Positions 25,482-34,176 are shown, counted from the first letter of the stretch. The stretch: 64,000 nt of DNA from Aurantiacibacter marinus (GCF_001021555.1 NZ_LDCP01000003.1:186001-250000); one strand, 5' to 3'. A program made the numbers and translations. The notes: generated by a model from the letters alone, not told the origin.

Positions 25482-26015
25482 ATGAAAAAGCTCTTCTCCC
25501 TCCTGCTCCTCGTCGCCCTCATCATCGGCGGCTGGTATTTCGCGTCGCCGTGGCTCGCCATGAAAGGTCTGGCCGATGCAGCGAAGGCTGGGGATGTGGC
25601 GGAATTGGAGAGCCGTGTCGATTTCGATGCGCTCCGCGCTTCCGCCTCCGAACAGATCAACGAAGCCACGCAGCGCCAGCGCGGGCAGGGCGGCTTTCTG
25701 GGCGAAATAAGCGGCGCTGTGGTGGAGAGGGTGGGGCGCGAAGTCGCCAACCGCGCGCTCACCCCCGAAGCAGTCGGCACGATGGTTTCCAGCGGCGCGT
25801 TCGCTGCGGGCCTGCTGCCGGAACGGCTGCGCGGGCAGGAAATATCCTGGGATGTGGAGCGCGAAGGTCTGGAGAACTTCCGCGCCATTGGCACGTTCGA
25901 GGATGGCACAGCGGGACCGATCCTGATTTTCGCGCGGGACGGGCTGGGCTGGAAGCTGACCGGGTTTGAAATCGTCGAACCAAACGTCCCGCAGACAGAT
26001 TACACTTTCTATTGA
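25482..26015 (+). CDS. DUF2939 family protein, copy 2
   Basis: This 177-residue protein is a paralogue of the gene before it. Shared features are the N-terminal hydrophobic helix, the SPWLAMKGLADAAKAGD segment, VDFDALRASASEQI, and the C-terminal DGLGWKLTGFEI. The middle parts (about residues 65-110) differ considerably, so the duplication is old. Tandem DUF2939 genes suggest paired or interacting envelope proteins, but there is no direct evidence. The ribosome site is weak. Confidence 0.8.
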   Translation: MKKLFSLLLLVALIIGGWYFASPWLAMKGLADAAKAGDVAELESRVDFDALRASASEQINEATQRQRGQGGFLGEISGAVVERVGREVANRALTPEAVGTMVSSGAFAAGLLPERLRGQEISWDVEREGLENFRAIGTFEDGTAGPILIFARDGLGWKLTGFEIVEPNVPQTDYTFY

Positions 26016-26073
26016 AGTCTGACCCGCGCTTGCACAGTTGATTCGCATGGCTGCTTCGCGCATCAGGCGCACG

Positions 26074-27516
26074 ATGACTGACCTCAAGCTCTTCAATTCG
26101 CTCACCCGCCAGATCGAAACCTTCTCGCCAGTCCATGCAGGCGAGGCGCGGGTCTATACTTGTGGGCCGACGGTCTACAATTACCCCCATATCGGCAACA
26201 TGCGCGCCTATGTGTTCGCGGACATTCTGGGCCGGACGCTGAGCTGGAAGGGATACAAGCTTACCCACATCATCAACATCACAGACGTGGGGCACCTGAC
26301 CGATGATGCCGACGCGGGTGAGGACAAGATGGAAAAGATGGCGGCGGAGAAAGCGCAGTCGATCTGGGAGATCGCGCAGCATTATACCAAAGCGTACTGG
26401 GCCGATGTGAAGGCGCTGAATATCCGCCAGCCCGCCAAATGGTCGGTCGCCACGGACTATATCGAAGAAATGCTGGAGTTTGCGAAAAGCATTGCGGACA
26501 AGCACTGTTACGAATGCGAAACGGGCTTGTATTTCGACACCTCCACCGTCGCCGACTACGGGAAGCTCGCTCGCGCCGTTACCGAGGACGGGGAAGGCCG
26601 GATCGACACGGTCGAGGGCAAACGCCACGCTGCCGACTTCGCTATCTGGCGCAAGACCCCGCCGGGCGAAAAGCGGCAGATGGAATGGGATTCGCCGTGG
26701 GGCAAGGGCGCGCCGGGCTGGCATCTGGAATGCAGTGTGATGGGCGAGAAACTGCTCGGCTTCCCGTTCGATATTCATACCGGTGGCATCGACCACCGCG
26801 AAATCCATCACCCCAATGAAATCGCGCAAAATCAGGCGTTTTGCGGATGCGGTTCACTGGATGTGGCAAGTCATTCGGGCGCGAACATCTGGATGCACAA
26901 CAACTTCCTGATCGAGCGATCGGGCAAGATGAGCAAGTCTTCGGGCGAATTCCTGCGGCTGCAATTGCTGATCGACAAGGGTTACCACCCGCTCGCCTAC
27001 CGGATGATGTGCCTGCAGGCGCACTACCGCAGCGAACTGGAGTTTTCGTGGGAGGGGCTGGAGGCAGCACTCGTACGCTTGAAGCGGATCGTGATGATGG
27101 TTGAGCGCATGCCCGATTCCGAGACAGGCGATCCGTCACATCCCAAGTTTGCGCCGATGCGCGCCAAGTTTGCCGATGCCATGTCGGATGATCTCAACAC
27201 CTCTATCGCGATCACTGCGCTGGAAGAGGCGCTGGCGGTGAAGAAGGTTGATGCTGGCGTGAAGCGCGCTGTCATTGCGGAAATGGATGCCGTGCTCGGC
27301 CTCAACCTGTTCGGCATCACCCGCCATGATCTTCGCATCCGGCCCAAGTCTGCGACCATTACCGAGGCCGAAATCGAAGATGCTCTCGCGCGCCGCAAGG
27401 CTGCCAGGGCAGAGAAGGATTTCGCCACATCCGACGCGCTGCGTGACGAACTCACCGAAATAGGCGTAGAGGTGATGGACGGCGACCCGCTCGGGTGGGA
27501 GTGGAAGCTGACGTAA
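26074..27516 (+). CDS. cysS: cysteinyl-tRNA synthetase
   Basis: CysRS charges tRNA-Cys. The 480-residue enzyme shows the class I signatures HIGN at residues 39-42 and KMSKS at 285-289. Zinc and substrate ligands are visible: Cys30 (YTCGPTVYN), Cys220 (WHLECSVM) and His/Glu in HHPNEIAQ around 245-252. The chosen ATG at 26074 begins MTDLKLFNS, the normal family start; another ATG at 26047 would add nine residues without similarity. It stands alone on the plus strand between the DUF2939 pair and the TPP enzyme gene. Confidence 0.95.
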   Translation: MTDLKLFNSLTRQIETFSPVHAGEARVYTCGPTVYNYPHIGNMRAYVFADILGRTLSWKGYKLTHIINITDVGHLTDDADAGEDKMEKMAAEKAQSIWEIAQHYTKAYWADVKALNIRQPAKWSVATDYIEEMLEFAKSIADKHCYECETGLYFDTSTVADYGKLARAVTEDGEGRIDTVEGKRHAADFAIWRKTPPGEKRQMEWDSPWGKGAPGWHLECSVMGEKLLGFPFDIHTGGIDHREIHHPNEIAQNQAFCGCGSLDVASHSGANIWMHNNFLIERSGKMSKSSGEFLRLQLLIDKGYHPLAYRMMCLQAHYRSELEFSWEGLEAALVRLKRIVMMVERMPDSETGDPSHPKFAPMRAKFADAMSDDLNTSIAITALEEALAVKKVDAGVKRAVIAEMDAVLGLNLFGITRHDLRIRPKSATITEAEIEDALARRKAARAEKDFATSDALRDELTEIGVEVMDGDPLGWEWKLT

Positions 27517-27539
27517 TTTTTTACTGGGGGGATTAATAC

Positions 27540-29195
27540 ATGCCTGAAACAACCAAAGCATCAGACCTTTTCGTTCAATGTCTGGAGGCGGAAGGTGTCG
27601 AATACATCTTCGGTGTTCCGGGTGAGGAAAATCTCGACTTTCTCGAAAGCCTTTCTGATTCCAAGACGATAAAGCTGGTGCTGACACGGCATGAACAAGG
27701 CGCGGGCTTCATGGCTGCGACGTACGGGCGGCATACCGGCAAGACCGGCGTGTGCCTTGCAACGCTCGGCCCTGGTGCGACCAATCTGGTGACCGCAGGT
27801 GCCTACGCCCAGCTTGGCGGCATGCCGATGATGATGATCACCGGGCAAAAACCGATCAAGAAGAGCAAGCAGGGGCGTTTCCAGATCCTTGATGTGGTCG
27901 AGATGATGGGGCCGCTCACCAAATATGCGCATCAGCTGGCCGCGGGGGAGAACATTCCCAGCCGCATTCGCGAGGCATTCCGTCTGGCCGAGGAAGAAAA
28001 GCCCGGTGCAGTCCATATCGAATTCCCCGAAGATATAGCCGAAGAGCAATGCCATTCGCGGCCCATTCCGGCCTCCATCGCGCGCCGTCCCTCGGCAGAA
28101 GGCAAGGCCGTGCGGCAGGCGGTCGAGGCATTGGAAGGTGCCAGCCGCCCGGTATTGGTGATTGGCGCTGGCGCGAACCGCAAGATGACGGGCCGCATGT
28201 TGCGCCAGCTGATCGAAAAGACCGGCATCCCCTTTGTTACAACGCAGATGGGCAAGGGTGTGATCGACGAACGCCATCCGCTGTTCCTGGGATGCGCGGC
28301 ATTGTCAGCCGGCGATTTCGTCCACCGCGCCATCGAAGCCGCAGATTGCATCGTTAATATCGGCCATGATGTAATCGAAAAGCCTCCGTTCTTCATGGAA
28401 CGGGGCGGTGCCAAGGTGATCCACGTCTCCAGCAAGACGGCGGAAGTTGATCCGGTGTATTTCCCGCAAATCGAAGTGATCGGGGATATCGCCAACGCCA
28501 TCTGGCAGATCAAGGAAGACATTGTTCCGCAGGGCAAATGGGACGCAGCTTCGCTGACGCAATATCGCCGCGCCGATGTTGAACATACGGAAAAGCTGGC
28601 CGCCGATGATCGCTTCCCGATCTTTCCGCCGCATCTGGTCAGCCAGGTGCGTGAATGCATGCCGGAAGATGGCATCATCTGCCTCGACAACGGCGTGTAC
28701 AAGATCTGGTTTGCACGCGGTTTTACGGCCTATTTGCCCAACACCGTCCTGCTCGACAATGCGCTCGCCACCATGGGGGCAGGCCTGCCATCCGCGATGA
28801 TGAGCGCGATGCTGTATCCCGAACGCAAGGTCATGGCGATCTGCGGTGACGGTGGCTTCATGATGAACAGTCAGGAGATGGAAACTGCGGTCCGGCTTGG
28901 CCTGAACATGACTGTACTGGTCCTGCGCGATGATGCCTACGGGATGATCCGCTGGAAGCAGGCGAACATGGGCTTCAAGGACTGGGGCCTGACGTATGGC
29001 AACCCGGATTTTGTCGCCTATGCAAACAGTTATGGCGCGACCGGCCACAGGGCAGAATCCAGCGCACATCTGGCGCAATTGCTGGCTCACTGCCGCGACA
29101 CGCCGGGGGTCCATCTGATTGATTGCCCGGTCGATTATACCGAAAACGATCAGATTTTGAACAGTGACCTGAAGGAACTGAGCGCGGCGCTCTGA
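27540..29195 (+). CDS. TPP-dependent acetolactate-synthase-like enzyme
   Basis: The 551-residue protein has the three-domain structure of the acetolactate synthase family. The N-terminal Pyr domain contains FGVPGEENLDFLE and the activating glutamate Glu52 (TRHEQGAG); the PP domain has the GDGGFMMNSQEMETAV motif for magnesium and thiamine diphosphate. It lacks a neighbouring small regulatory subunit gene, so it is not an obvious biosynthetic IlvB. It resembles proteins annotated as acetolactate synthase in pseudomonads that lie next to an aldehyde dehydrogenase, as here: the ALDH gene starts 21 bases downstream. The true substrate may differ from pyruvate. A very strong GGGGGG ribosome site precedes the ATG. 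Confidence 0.82.
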   Translation: MPETTKASDLFVQCLEAEGVEYIFGVPGEENLDFLESLSDSKTIKLVLTRHEQGAGFMAATYGRHTGKTGVCLATLGPGATNLVTAGAYAQLGGMPMMMITGQKPIKKSKQGRFQILDVVEMMGPLTKYAHQLAAGENIPSRIREAFRLAEEEKPGAVHIEFPEDIAEEQCHSRPIPASIARRPSAEGKAVRQAVEALEGASRPVLVIGAGANRKMTGRMLRQLIEKTGIPFVTTQMGKGVIDERHPLFLGCAALSAGDFVHRAIEAADCIVNIGHDVIEKPPFFMERGGAKVIHVSSKTAEVDPVYFPQIEVIGDIANAIWQIKEDIVPQGKWDAASLTQYRRADVEHTEKLAADDRFPIFPPHLVSQVRECMPEDGIICLDNGVYKIWFARGFTAYLPNTVLLDNALATMGAGLPSAMMSAMLYPERKVMAICGDGGFMMNSQEMETAVRLGLNMTVLVLRDDAYGMIRWKQANMGFKDWGLTYGNPDFVAYANSYGATGHRAESSAHLAQLLAHCRDTPGVHLIDCPVDYTENDQILNSDLKELSAAL

Positions 29196-29216
29196 TTTGA
29201 TAGGGCAGGAGATTTT

Positions 29217-30650
29217 ATGCCTCAGCTTAAAGACACATACCCGCTCTATCTCAACAACAAGGCCGTGCAGCCGAACACCGATCTGGAGGTGACCGACAAG
29301 TTCACCGGCAAGGTCGCATTTCGCACCGCGCTCGCCAGTCCGGAGATTATCGACCAGGCGATTGCCGGCGCAGTGCGCGCGGCAGAGCCAATGGCGCGCA
29401 TGGCCAGTTATGAACGCAAAGCGGTGCTGGAACACTGCGTGAAGCGCTTCCGGGAGCGGTTTGACGAGCTTGCCTATGCTTTGTGCGTGGAGGCGGGGAA
29501 ACCGATCAAGGATGCAGAGGGTGAAGTAACCCGGCTGATCGACACGTTCCAGATCGCCGCCGAGGAATCGACGCGCATGTATGGCGAGGTGATGCCGCTG
29601 GATATCAGCGCGCGCGCCAAGGGCTACCAGGCGATCTGGAAACGCTATCCGATCGGGCCGTGCAGCTTTATCTCGCCATTCAACTTCCCGCTCAATCTGG
29701 CGGCTCACAAAGTGGCGCCTGCGATTGCTGTGGGCTGCCCGTTCGTCATGAAGCCTGCCAGCAAGACACCGCTGGGCGCGATTATCATCGGTGAAGTTCT
29801 GGCCGAGACTGATTTGCCCGAAGGCGCGTTCAGCATTCTGCCTGCAAGCCGTGACGGGGCGGATCTGTTCACCGTGGACGAACGGTTGAAACTGCTCAGC
29901 TTCACCGGCTCACCGGCTGTGGGCTGGGACCTGAAGGCGCGCTGCGGCAAGAAAAAGGTCGTGCTGGAACTGGGCGGCAATGCTGCCGTAGTGGTGGACC
30001 GTGACGCCGATCTGGATGACGCGCTGGAGCGGATCGTTTTCGGTGCTTTTTACCAGTCCGGCCAAAGCTGCATCGGCGTACAGCGCATCCTCATCCATGA
30101 AGAAGTCTACGATACTTTCCGCGATATGCTGGTCGAAAAGACCAGGACGCTGAAATCCGGCGATCCGAAAGACCGCGACACATTCATCGGCCCGATGATT
30201 TCGGAAGGCGAGGCCAAGCGCCTGAAGGGCTGGATCGACGAGGCGGTGGACGGCGGCGCTACGCTGCTTTGCGGCGGCGGGCTGGACGGCAATATGCTGG
30301 AGGCGACGCTGCTGGAAGGCGTAGATAAGGACGCCCGCGCCATCAATGATGAGGCCTTCGGCCCGCTTGCCATCCTCCAGCGTTTCGCCACTATGGACGA
30401 GGCGCTGGAAGAGGTGAACCGGAGCACCTTTGGCCTACAGGCGGGCATCTTCACCCGTGATCTGTTCGCCATGTTCGATGCGTGGGACAGGCTGGAAGTG
30501 GGCGGTATCGTCATCAACGATGTGCCCAGCTACCGCGTGGATAACATGCCGTATGGCGGCGTGAAGGATTCAGGTCTTGGCCGCGAAGGCGTGAAGTTTG
30601 CGATGGAAGACATGACCGAGATCCGCAATCTGGTAGTGCGGCGGACCTAA
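29217..30650 (+). CDS. NAD(P)-dependent aldehyde dehydrogenase
   Basis: The 477-residue enzyme has the standard ALDH catalytic residues: Asn156 in SPFNFPLN, Glu251 in LELGGN and the nucleophile Cys285 in SGQSCIGVQR. The fold and C-terminal MPYGGVKDSGLGREG motif are intact. The VQR signature after the cysteine is more like the GapN/lactaldehyde/phosphonoacetaldehyde group than like classic betaine aldehyde dehydrogenases. It follows the TPP enzyme by 21 bases, so the two probably act in sequence, with an aldehyde product oxidised to an acid. Its stop overlaps the convergent gene by four bases. Confidence 0.88.
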   Translation: MPQLKDTYPLYLNNKAVQPNTDLEVTDKFTGKVAFRTALASPEIIDQAIAGAVRAAEPMARMASYERKAVLEHCVKRFRERFDELAYALCVEAGKPIKDAEGEVTRLIDTFQIAAEESTRMYGEVMPLDISARAKGYQAIWKRYPIGPCSFISPFNFPLNLAAHKVAPAIAVGCPFVMKPASKTPLGAIIIGEVLAETDLPEGAFSILPASRDGADLFTVDERLKLLSFTGSPAVGWDLKARCGKKKVVLELGGNAAVVVDRDADLDDALERIVFGAFYQSGQSCIGVQRILIHEEVYDTFRDMLVEKTRTLKSGDPKDRDTFIGPMISEGEAKRLKGWIDEAVDGGATLLCGGGLDGNMLEATLLEGVDKDARAINDEAFGPLAILQRFATMDEALEEVNRSTFGLQAGIFTRDLFAMFDAWDRLEVGGIVINDVPSYRVDNMPYGGVKDSGLGREGVKFAMEDMTEIRNLVVRRT

Positions 30651-31015
30651 CCCTCCTCCAGCACCAAAATCTCAACCGTCACCACCATGCGCTGCGGCTC
30701 CAGCGTGTGGTCCACCTGCGTGATTGCCGCATCAGCCACCAACTGGCCGGGGATAGCGAATTCGTGTTCCGGCAAGAAGACGATGAAGCATTCACCTGCT
30801 TCCACCGCCTCGGCACCAGCGAATTCCAATTCTACGCGGTGACGTGCCCCGGCAAAGGTTATGCTGGCCCAGCTCTTTTCGCTGTGGCTGAGGATGTGGG
30901 CCTTGCCATTTGCAAGCGATAGCAGCGCCTCGGCCAGCTTTTCGCGCGGGCCCTTCCGCTGGCGGGGGGGCTTCTTGGCGGAGGGCCTTGCAAGTGGCTG
31001 GCGATCAATACGCAT
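30647..31015 (-). CDS. conserved hypothetical protein
   Basis: I do not recognise this 122-residue protein. It begins with a basic, Pro/Lys/Arg-rich tail (about residues 1-25) and continues with an alpha/beta domain with segments HRVELEFAG and ECFIVFLPEHEFAIPG. There is no signal peptide or membrane segment. It overlaps the small HTH gene upstream by 11 bases on the same strand, so the two are coupled. The basic tail could bind nucleic acid, but that is speculation. Confidence 0.7.
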   Translation of the reverse strand: MRIDRQPLARPSAKKPPRQRKGPREKLAEALLSLANGKAHILSHSEKSWASITFAGARHRVELEFAGAEAVEAGECFIVFLPEHEFAIPGQLVADAAITQVDHTLEPQRMVVTVEILVLEEG

Positions 31016-31214
31016 TGGTCATCTCCCGGTATTTGTTCATGAAATGTTCCACCCGTTGCTCTGTTTGAGGGCGGGGCGTGCGGCCATTGCGCAGATCGAG
31101 CACGAAGCGCGGATCATGTGCGGCAAGGCGACCAAACTTGGTCGGCGGCATTCTGGTGTGGCGCAGGAAGACTTCGATCTTGCGGATGAGCATTTGGCGA
31201 CCCTCAGTTTGCAT
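31005..31214 (-). CDS. small helix-turn-helix-like protein
   Basis: This 69-residue protein starts at the ATG at 31214, with an AAGG site six bases upstream; a longer open frame reaches 31427 but crosses the divergent regulator gene. The core KIEVFLRHTRMPPTKFGRLA, then DPRFVLDLRNGRTPRP, has the look of a compact Cro/XRE-like DNA-binding helix pair, with similar small proteins present in many alphaproteobacteria. It overlaps the downstream unknown gene by 11 bases. It is divergent from an S24-type repressor gene and probably under its control. Confidence 0.75.
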   Translation of the reverse strand: MQTEGRQMLIRKIEVFLRHTRMPPTKFGRLAAHDPRFVLDLRNGRTPRPQTEQRVEHFMNKYREMTNAY

Positions 31215-31274
31215 TGTGAACCTTCGATCCCGCGACTCGGCATCGACTCGATGGATGTAAAACAGCGCCTGAAA

Positions 31275-31330
31275 TCCTACTTGTCTAGGAAAAATACATC
31301 GTGTAGGAAGGATTTGTTCATTATGTAGGG
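31275..31330. promoter_or_regulatory. cluster of TAGGA-type repeats in the divergent promoter region
   Basis: The 124-base gap between the small HTH gene and the S24 repressor gene holds an inverted repeat (TCCTA at 31275-31279, TAGGA at 31286-31290) and two further copies in direct orientation, TGTAGGA at 31302-31308 and TGTAGGG at 31324-31330, 22 bases apart (about two helical turns). This is the expected layout for operators of a dimeric repressor that controls both genes. No protein binding is shown; the assignment rests on position and symmetry. Confidence 0.5.
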
Positions 31331-31338
31331 AATTGACC

Positions 31339-31971
31339 ATGGACGCACGAGAGAGATTGGCAGAGGCCGTCCGCGCAAAAGGTAGCAGCCTGGCGGCTCT
31401 TTCCCGCATGATCGGCCGTAATGGCACTTATCTTCAGCAGTATATCACGAAGGGAAGCCCGCGAAAGCTGGAGGAGGATGACCGGCGCAAACTGGCGCAA
31501 TTCCTCGGTCTGGATGAATCGGAGCTCGGTGCGTCGCAGGAAAATTCCTACGTAAAGCCTGCTAGCCGCGACTGGATCGACGTTCCGCGGCTTGAAGTGG
31601 ATGCATCGGCCGGCCCGGGCGCAACCCCTGCGCAGGAACAAGCCTTTGACGCCTTCCGCTTTTCTCGCCGCTGGCTGACAGAGCAAGGTTTGGACGGAGC
31701 GCAGCTTTCGGCGATCCGCGTAGTCGGCGATTCGATGGAACCGTTGCTGCGCGAAGGCGATGAAGTGCTGGTCGACCGCCGAAGCCAACCCTTCCGCGAC
31801 GGCATCCATGTGGTGCGCATGGACGACAGTCTGCTGGTCAAACGTGTGGCGAACCAGGGGGCAGGGCGATTTTCACTGCTCAGCCAAAACCTCTCCTATC
31901 CGCCGATACAGGTAAAGGCAGAGGATCTGAACGTGATTGGCCGCGTGGTCTGGAAAAGTGGGCGGGTTTAG
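31339..31971 (+). CDS. S24-type self-cleaving transcriptional repressor
   Basis: The 210-residue protein has an N-terminal helix-turn-helix (about residues 5-58, ALSRMIGRNGTYLQQYITKG) and a C-terminal LexA/CI-like protease domain. Catalytic Ser132 (VVGDSMEP) and Lys168 (LLVKRV) are both present, and an Ala-Gly pair at 91-92 (DASAGPG) lies about 40 residues before the serine, as in LexA and CI where it is the autocleavage site. It should therefore be inactivated upon RecA activation. The neighbouring genes are not phage genes, so it is a chromosomal stress regulator. A four-base overlap joins its end to the convergent NTF2-like gene. Start at ATG 31339. Confidence 0.85.
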   Translation: MDARERLAEAVRAKGSSLAALSRMIGRNGTYLQQYITKGSPRKLEEDDRRKLAQFLGLDESELGASQENSYVKPASRDWIDVPRLEVDASAGPGATPAQEQAFDAFRFSRRWLTEQGLDGAQLSAIRVVGDSMEPLLREGDEVLVDRRSQPFRDGIHVVRMDDSLLVKRVANQGAGRFSLLSQNLSYPPIQVKAEDLNVIGRVVWKSGRV

Positions 31972-32381
31972 GCCCAGCCGGCCTGCCGGAGCGCGTGGCC
32001 ATCGTTCCAGATCTTTGTCATATGGCTGATCTTCCCGCCGTTGAATTTAATGTAATAGCAGTAATCTGAAACGACTGACTTGCCGGTAGGTGGTACAGGG
32101 CCGCCTTCTCCGGTGTGGGTGGCATGGAACACTGCTGCGGCGGAAATCGCATCACGCTCTTCGTCGACTCCAAATGCAAGCATTTCATAGCGCGCGTCGG
32201 GCATGACTTGGACGATATCCGTCATCCAGTCTGCGTATGCCTGCAGTGACTTCACTTCGCCGAGCGCATCGGCTTGCGCGCTGAAGCTCGCATCGTCGTG
32301 GCACCACTGCTTGCAGACTGTCCAACCCTTGCCGGTTTCGCAGGCGTCAAAAAAGGCGAGCGCGTTTTCTTTGATTGTCAT
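31968..32381 (-). CDS. SnoaL/NTF2-like cone-shaped protein
   Basis: The 137-residue product matches the SnoaL/NTF2-like superfamily: an N-terminal helix (ENALAFFDACETGKGW), a SLQAYADWMTDI segment and beta strands such as YYIKFNGGKISHMTKIWND at the end. Members are cyclases, isomerases or small binding proteins; no specific substrate can be read from the sequence. Two cysteines (KQWCHDD and the earlier FDACETG) are notable but unassigned. The ATG at 32381 has a GGGGGGAATT ribosome site, better than the upstream alternative at 32429. Confidence 0.75.
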   Translation of the reverse strand: MTIKENALAFFDACETGKGWTVCKQWCHDDASFSAQADALGEVKSLQAYADWMTDIVQVMPDARYEMLAFGVDEERDAISAAAVFHATHTGEGGPVPPTGKSVVSDYCYYIKFNGGKISHMTKIWNDGHALRQAGWA

Positions 32382-32473
32382 AATTCCCCCCGGAAGTGCC
32401 GGCCGCTCCATCGCAGCCGAACCGGGCAACCTTGGCTGGAAGTAAGGCGCACGTCCAGCTATCTTCTTCAGGA

Positions 32474-32932
32474 TCAGGGCGTCAGCTTGAAGCCCGTGTG
32501 GCTGGGTGCAAATCCCAGCCGCTCATAAAACCGATGCGCGTCACTGCGCCTCTGGTCGCTTGTCAGCTGTACGATCCCGCAGCCGCGATCCTTGCAAGCG
32601 GCAATCGCCCAGCGCATCATAGCCTCGCCAATGCCTTGTCCGCGCGCATCGGGCAGGACGCGCACGCTCTCGATCTGGCCGCGCCATGCGCCGCGCCGTG
32701 AAATGCCGGGAATGAAACTGAGTTGAAAGCTGGCGACCGCCGTTCCACCTTTCTCCACGATATACAGCGCGTGATTCGGGTCGGCGGTGATTGCCTGGAA
32801 TGCCTCCAATGCCTGCGCCTGCTGGTCCGGCAGCAAGGGATCGCGCGCCGCGCCGATTTCATCCGCCGCCGAAAGCGCGTCAAGGAAAGGCAAGTCGGCT
32901 TCCTCCGCCGATCGATAGCTCAGGTCACTCAT
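32474..32932 (-). CDS. GNAT family N-acetyltransferase
   Basis: The 152-residue protein has the GNAT fold: MSDLSYRSAEEADLPFLDAL at the start, the acetyl-CoA-binding loop ARGQGIGEAMM in the middle, and the C-terminal DAHRFYERLGF segment typical of motif B. The acceptor molecule is unknown. I use the ATG at 32932 since the longer frame adds residues without similarity. The gene lies between unrelated small genes and is divergent from the MBL-fold hydrolase gene. Confidence 0.88.
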   Translation of the reverse strand: MSDLSYRSAEEADLPFLDALSAADEIGAARDPLLPDQQAQALEAFQAITADPNHALYIVEKGGTAVASFQLSFIPGISRRGAWRGQIESVRVLPDARGQGIGEAMMRWAIAACKDRGCGIVQLTSDQRRSDAHRFYERLGFAPSHTGFKLTP

Positions 32933-32984
32933 GGCCGCGTTTCTACGCTTGCAAGCCTTGGCCGTCACCGCCAATTAGTCTGAC

Positions 32985-33650
32985 ATGACCAAGCAATCTC
33001 CTATCCGCGCCGCCATTATCCCCGTCACACCGTTCCAGCAGAATTGTTCACTGGTGTGGTGCACAAAGACGATGCGTGGCGCGCTGGTCGATCCGGGCGG
33101 AGAATTGGAGAAGCTGAAGGAGGCCGTCGCCAAGGCTGGGGTCACGCTGGAGAAAATCCTGCTCACTCACGGCCATGCTGATCATTGCGGGCAGGCAGGA
33201 ATGCTGGCGGAGGAGCTGGGCCTGCCGATCGAAGGCCCGCATGAGGCGGATCGGTTCTGGATCAGCCGGCTGGACGAGGACGGCCCGCGTTTCGGGATGC
33301 AATGTGCGGTTTTTGAACCGACCCGCTGGCTGAAGGACGGAGACACGGTCAGCTTTGGCGAAGTCACGCTGGAGGTCATCCATTGCCCCGGCCACACGCC
33401 GGGCCATGTCGTGTTCTTCAGCCGGGAGGCGAATTTTGCCTTTGTGGGCGATGTGATCTTTCAGGGCAGCATCGGGCGCACCGATTTCCCGATGAGCGAT
33501 CACCAGTCATTGCTTGATGCGATCACGCAAAAGCTCTGGCCGCTGGGTGACGGGGTGACGTTTGTCCCCGGGCACGGCGCGACCAGCACTTTTGGTCAGG
33601 AACGCAAGACCAATCCCTTCGTCGGCGATGCAGTGATGGCAAGAACTTGA
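32985..33650 (+). CDS. MBL-fold metallohydrolase, glyoxalase II-like
   Basis: The 221-residue enzyme carries the THGHADHCG metal-binding motif of the metallo-beta-lactamase fold plus downstream ligands in CPGHTPGHV, FVGDVIF and PGHGATS. It is closest to the short YcbL-like hydrolases related to glyoxalase II, which act on thioesters such as S-lactoylglutathione. It lacks the C-terminal glutathione-binding domain of full glyoxalase II, so the natural substrate is uncertain. Confidence 0.88.
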   Translation: MTKQSPIRAAIIPVTPFQQNCSLVWCTKTMRGALVDPGGELEKLKEAVAKAGVTLEKILLTHGHADHCGQAGMLAEELGLPIEGPHEADRFWISRLDEDGPRFGMQCAVFEPTRWLKDGDTVSFGEVTLEVIHCPGHTPGHVVFFSREANFAFVGDVIFQGSIGRTDFPMSDHQSLLDAITQKLWPLGDGVTFVPGHGATSTFGQERKTNPFVGDAVMART

Positions 33651-33660
33651 GGCAGCGCGG

Positions 33661-34053
33661 TTAGATCACGCCGAATGAGACAAGGCTTGCAGAAATAGCC
33701 AGCACCAGCAGCGTCAACAGAGTGACGATTGTGCCGAACTGGCGGCCCTTATGCGGGTAATCGTGATCCATACCTATTCCGTGCGCTACGCGGCCTGCGA
33801 GGAAGATGATCGCGACTATTTTCAGCCACATACCGCCAGCTTCTGCCAATTCGATCACCAGCGCGAGTGCGATAACGAACGGCGCGCTCTCCACGAAATT
33901 CAGCTGACCGCGCATCCGGCGCGCGAGCAGTTCGTTTTCCCCGCTGCCATGCAGAACTTTTTCGGCGATGCGCACACGTCCTATACGGATCATATGCCAG
34001 ATGGTGAGCAGGGCGGCCCCCCCGGCCAATAAAGTGGTGGCTGGTAATATCAT
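33661..34053 (-). CDS. MAPEG family membrane protein
   Basis: The 130-residue protein has four hydrophobic helices and the MAPEG-type loop RMRGQLNFVESAPFVIALAL, with an Arg/Asn/Glu cluster near residues 45-56 as in members that bind glutathione. The GRVAHGIGMDHDYPHKGRQFG segment is typical of bacterial members. Substrate is unknown. It is divergent from rpmF with a 239-base gap. Confidence 0.88.
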   Translation of the reverse strand: MILPATTLLAGGAALLTIWHMIRIGRVRIAEKVLHGSGENELLARRMRGQLNFVESAPFVIALALVIELAEAGGMWLKIVAIIFLAGRVAHGIGMDHDYPHKGRQFGTIVTLLTLLVLAISASLVSFGVI

Positions 34054-34148
34054 CGTGCGGCCTTTCTGAAAACGACACCGAAGCGGACTTATGCACGGGC
34101 CTTTGGAAGCAATTGTCTGTTTACGGCGCTACAGTCAGTCGGCAACGC

Positions 34149-34176
34149 TTGCAAACCCGCAAAATCCAAGTATAGC
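34149..34176 (+). promoter_or_regulatory. possible promoter for rpmF-plsX-fabH
   Basis: TTGCAA at 34149-34154 and TATAGC at 34171-34176 are separated by 16 bases and lie 116 bases upstream of rpmF on the plus strand. The rest of the 239-base gap between the MAPEG gene and rpmF shows no other clear signal or reading frame with family similarity. Confidence 0.3.

Noticed and set aside
31005-31971. A prophage remnant around the S24 repressor
   Set aside because: No integrase, structural or lysis gene and no attachment-site repeat is present; neighbours are ordinary chromosomal genes.
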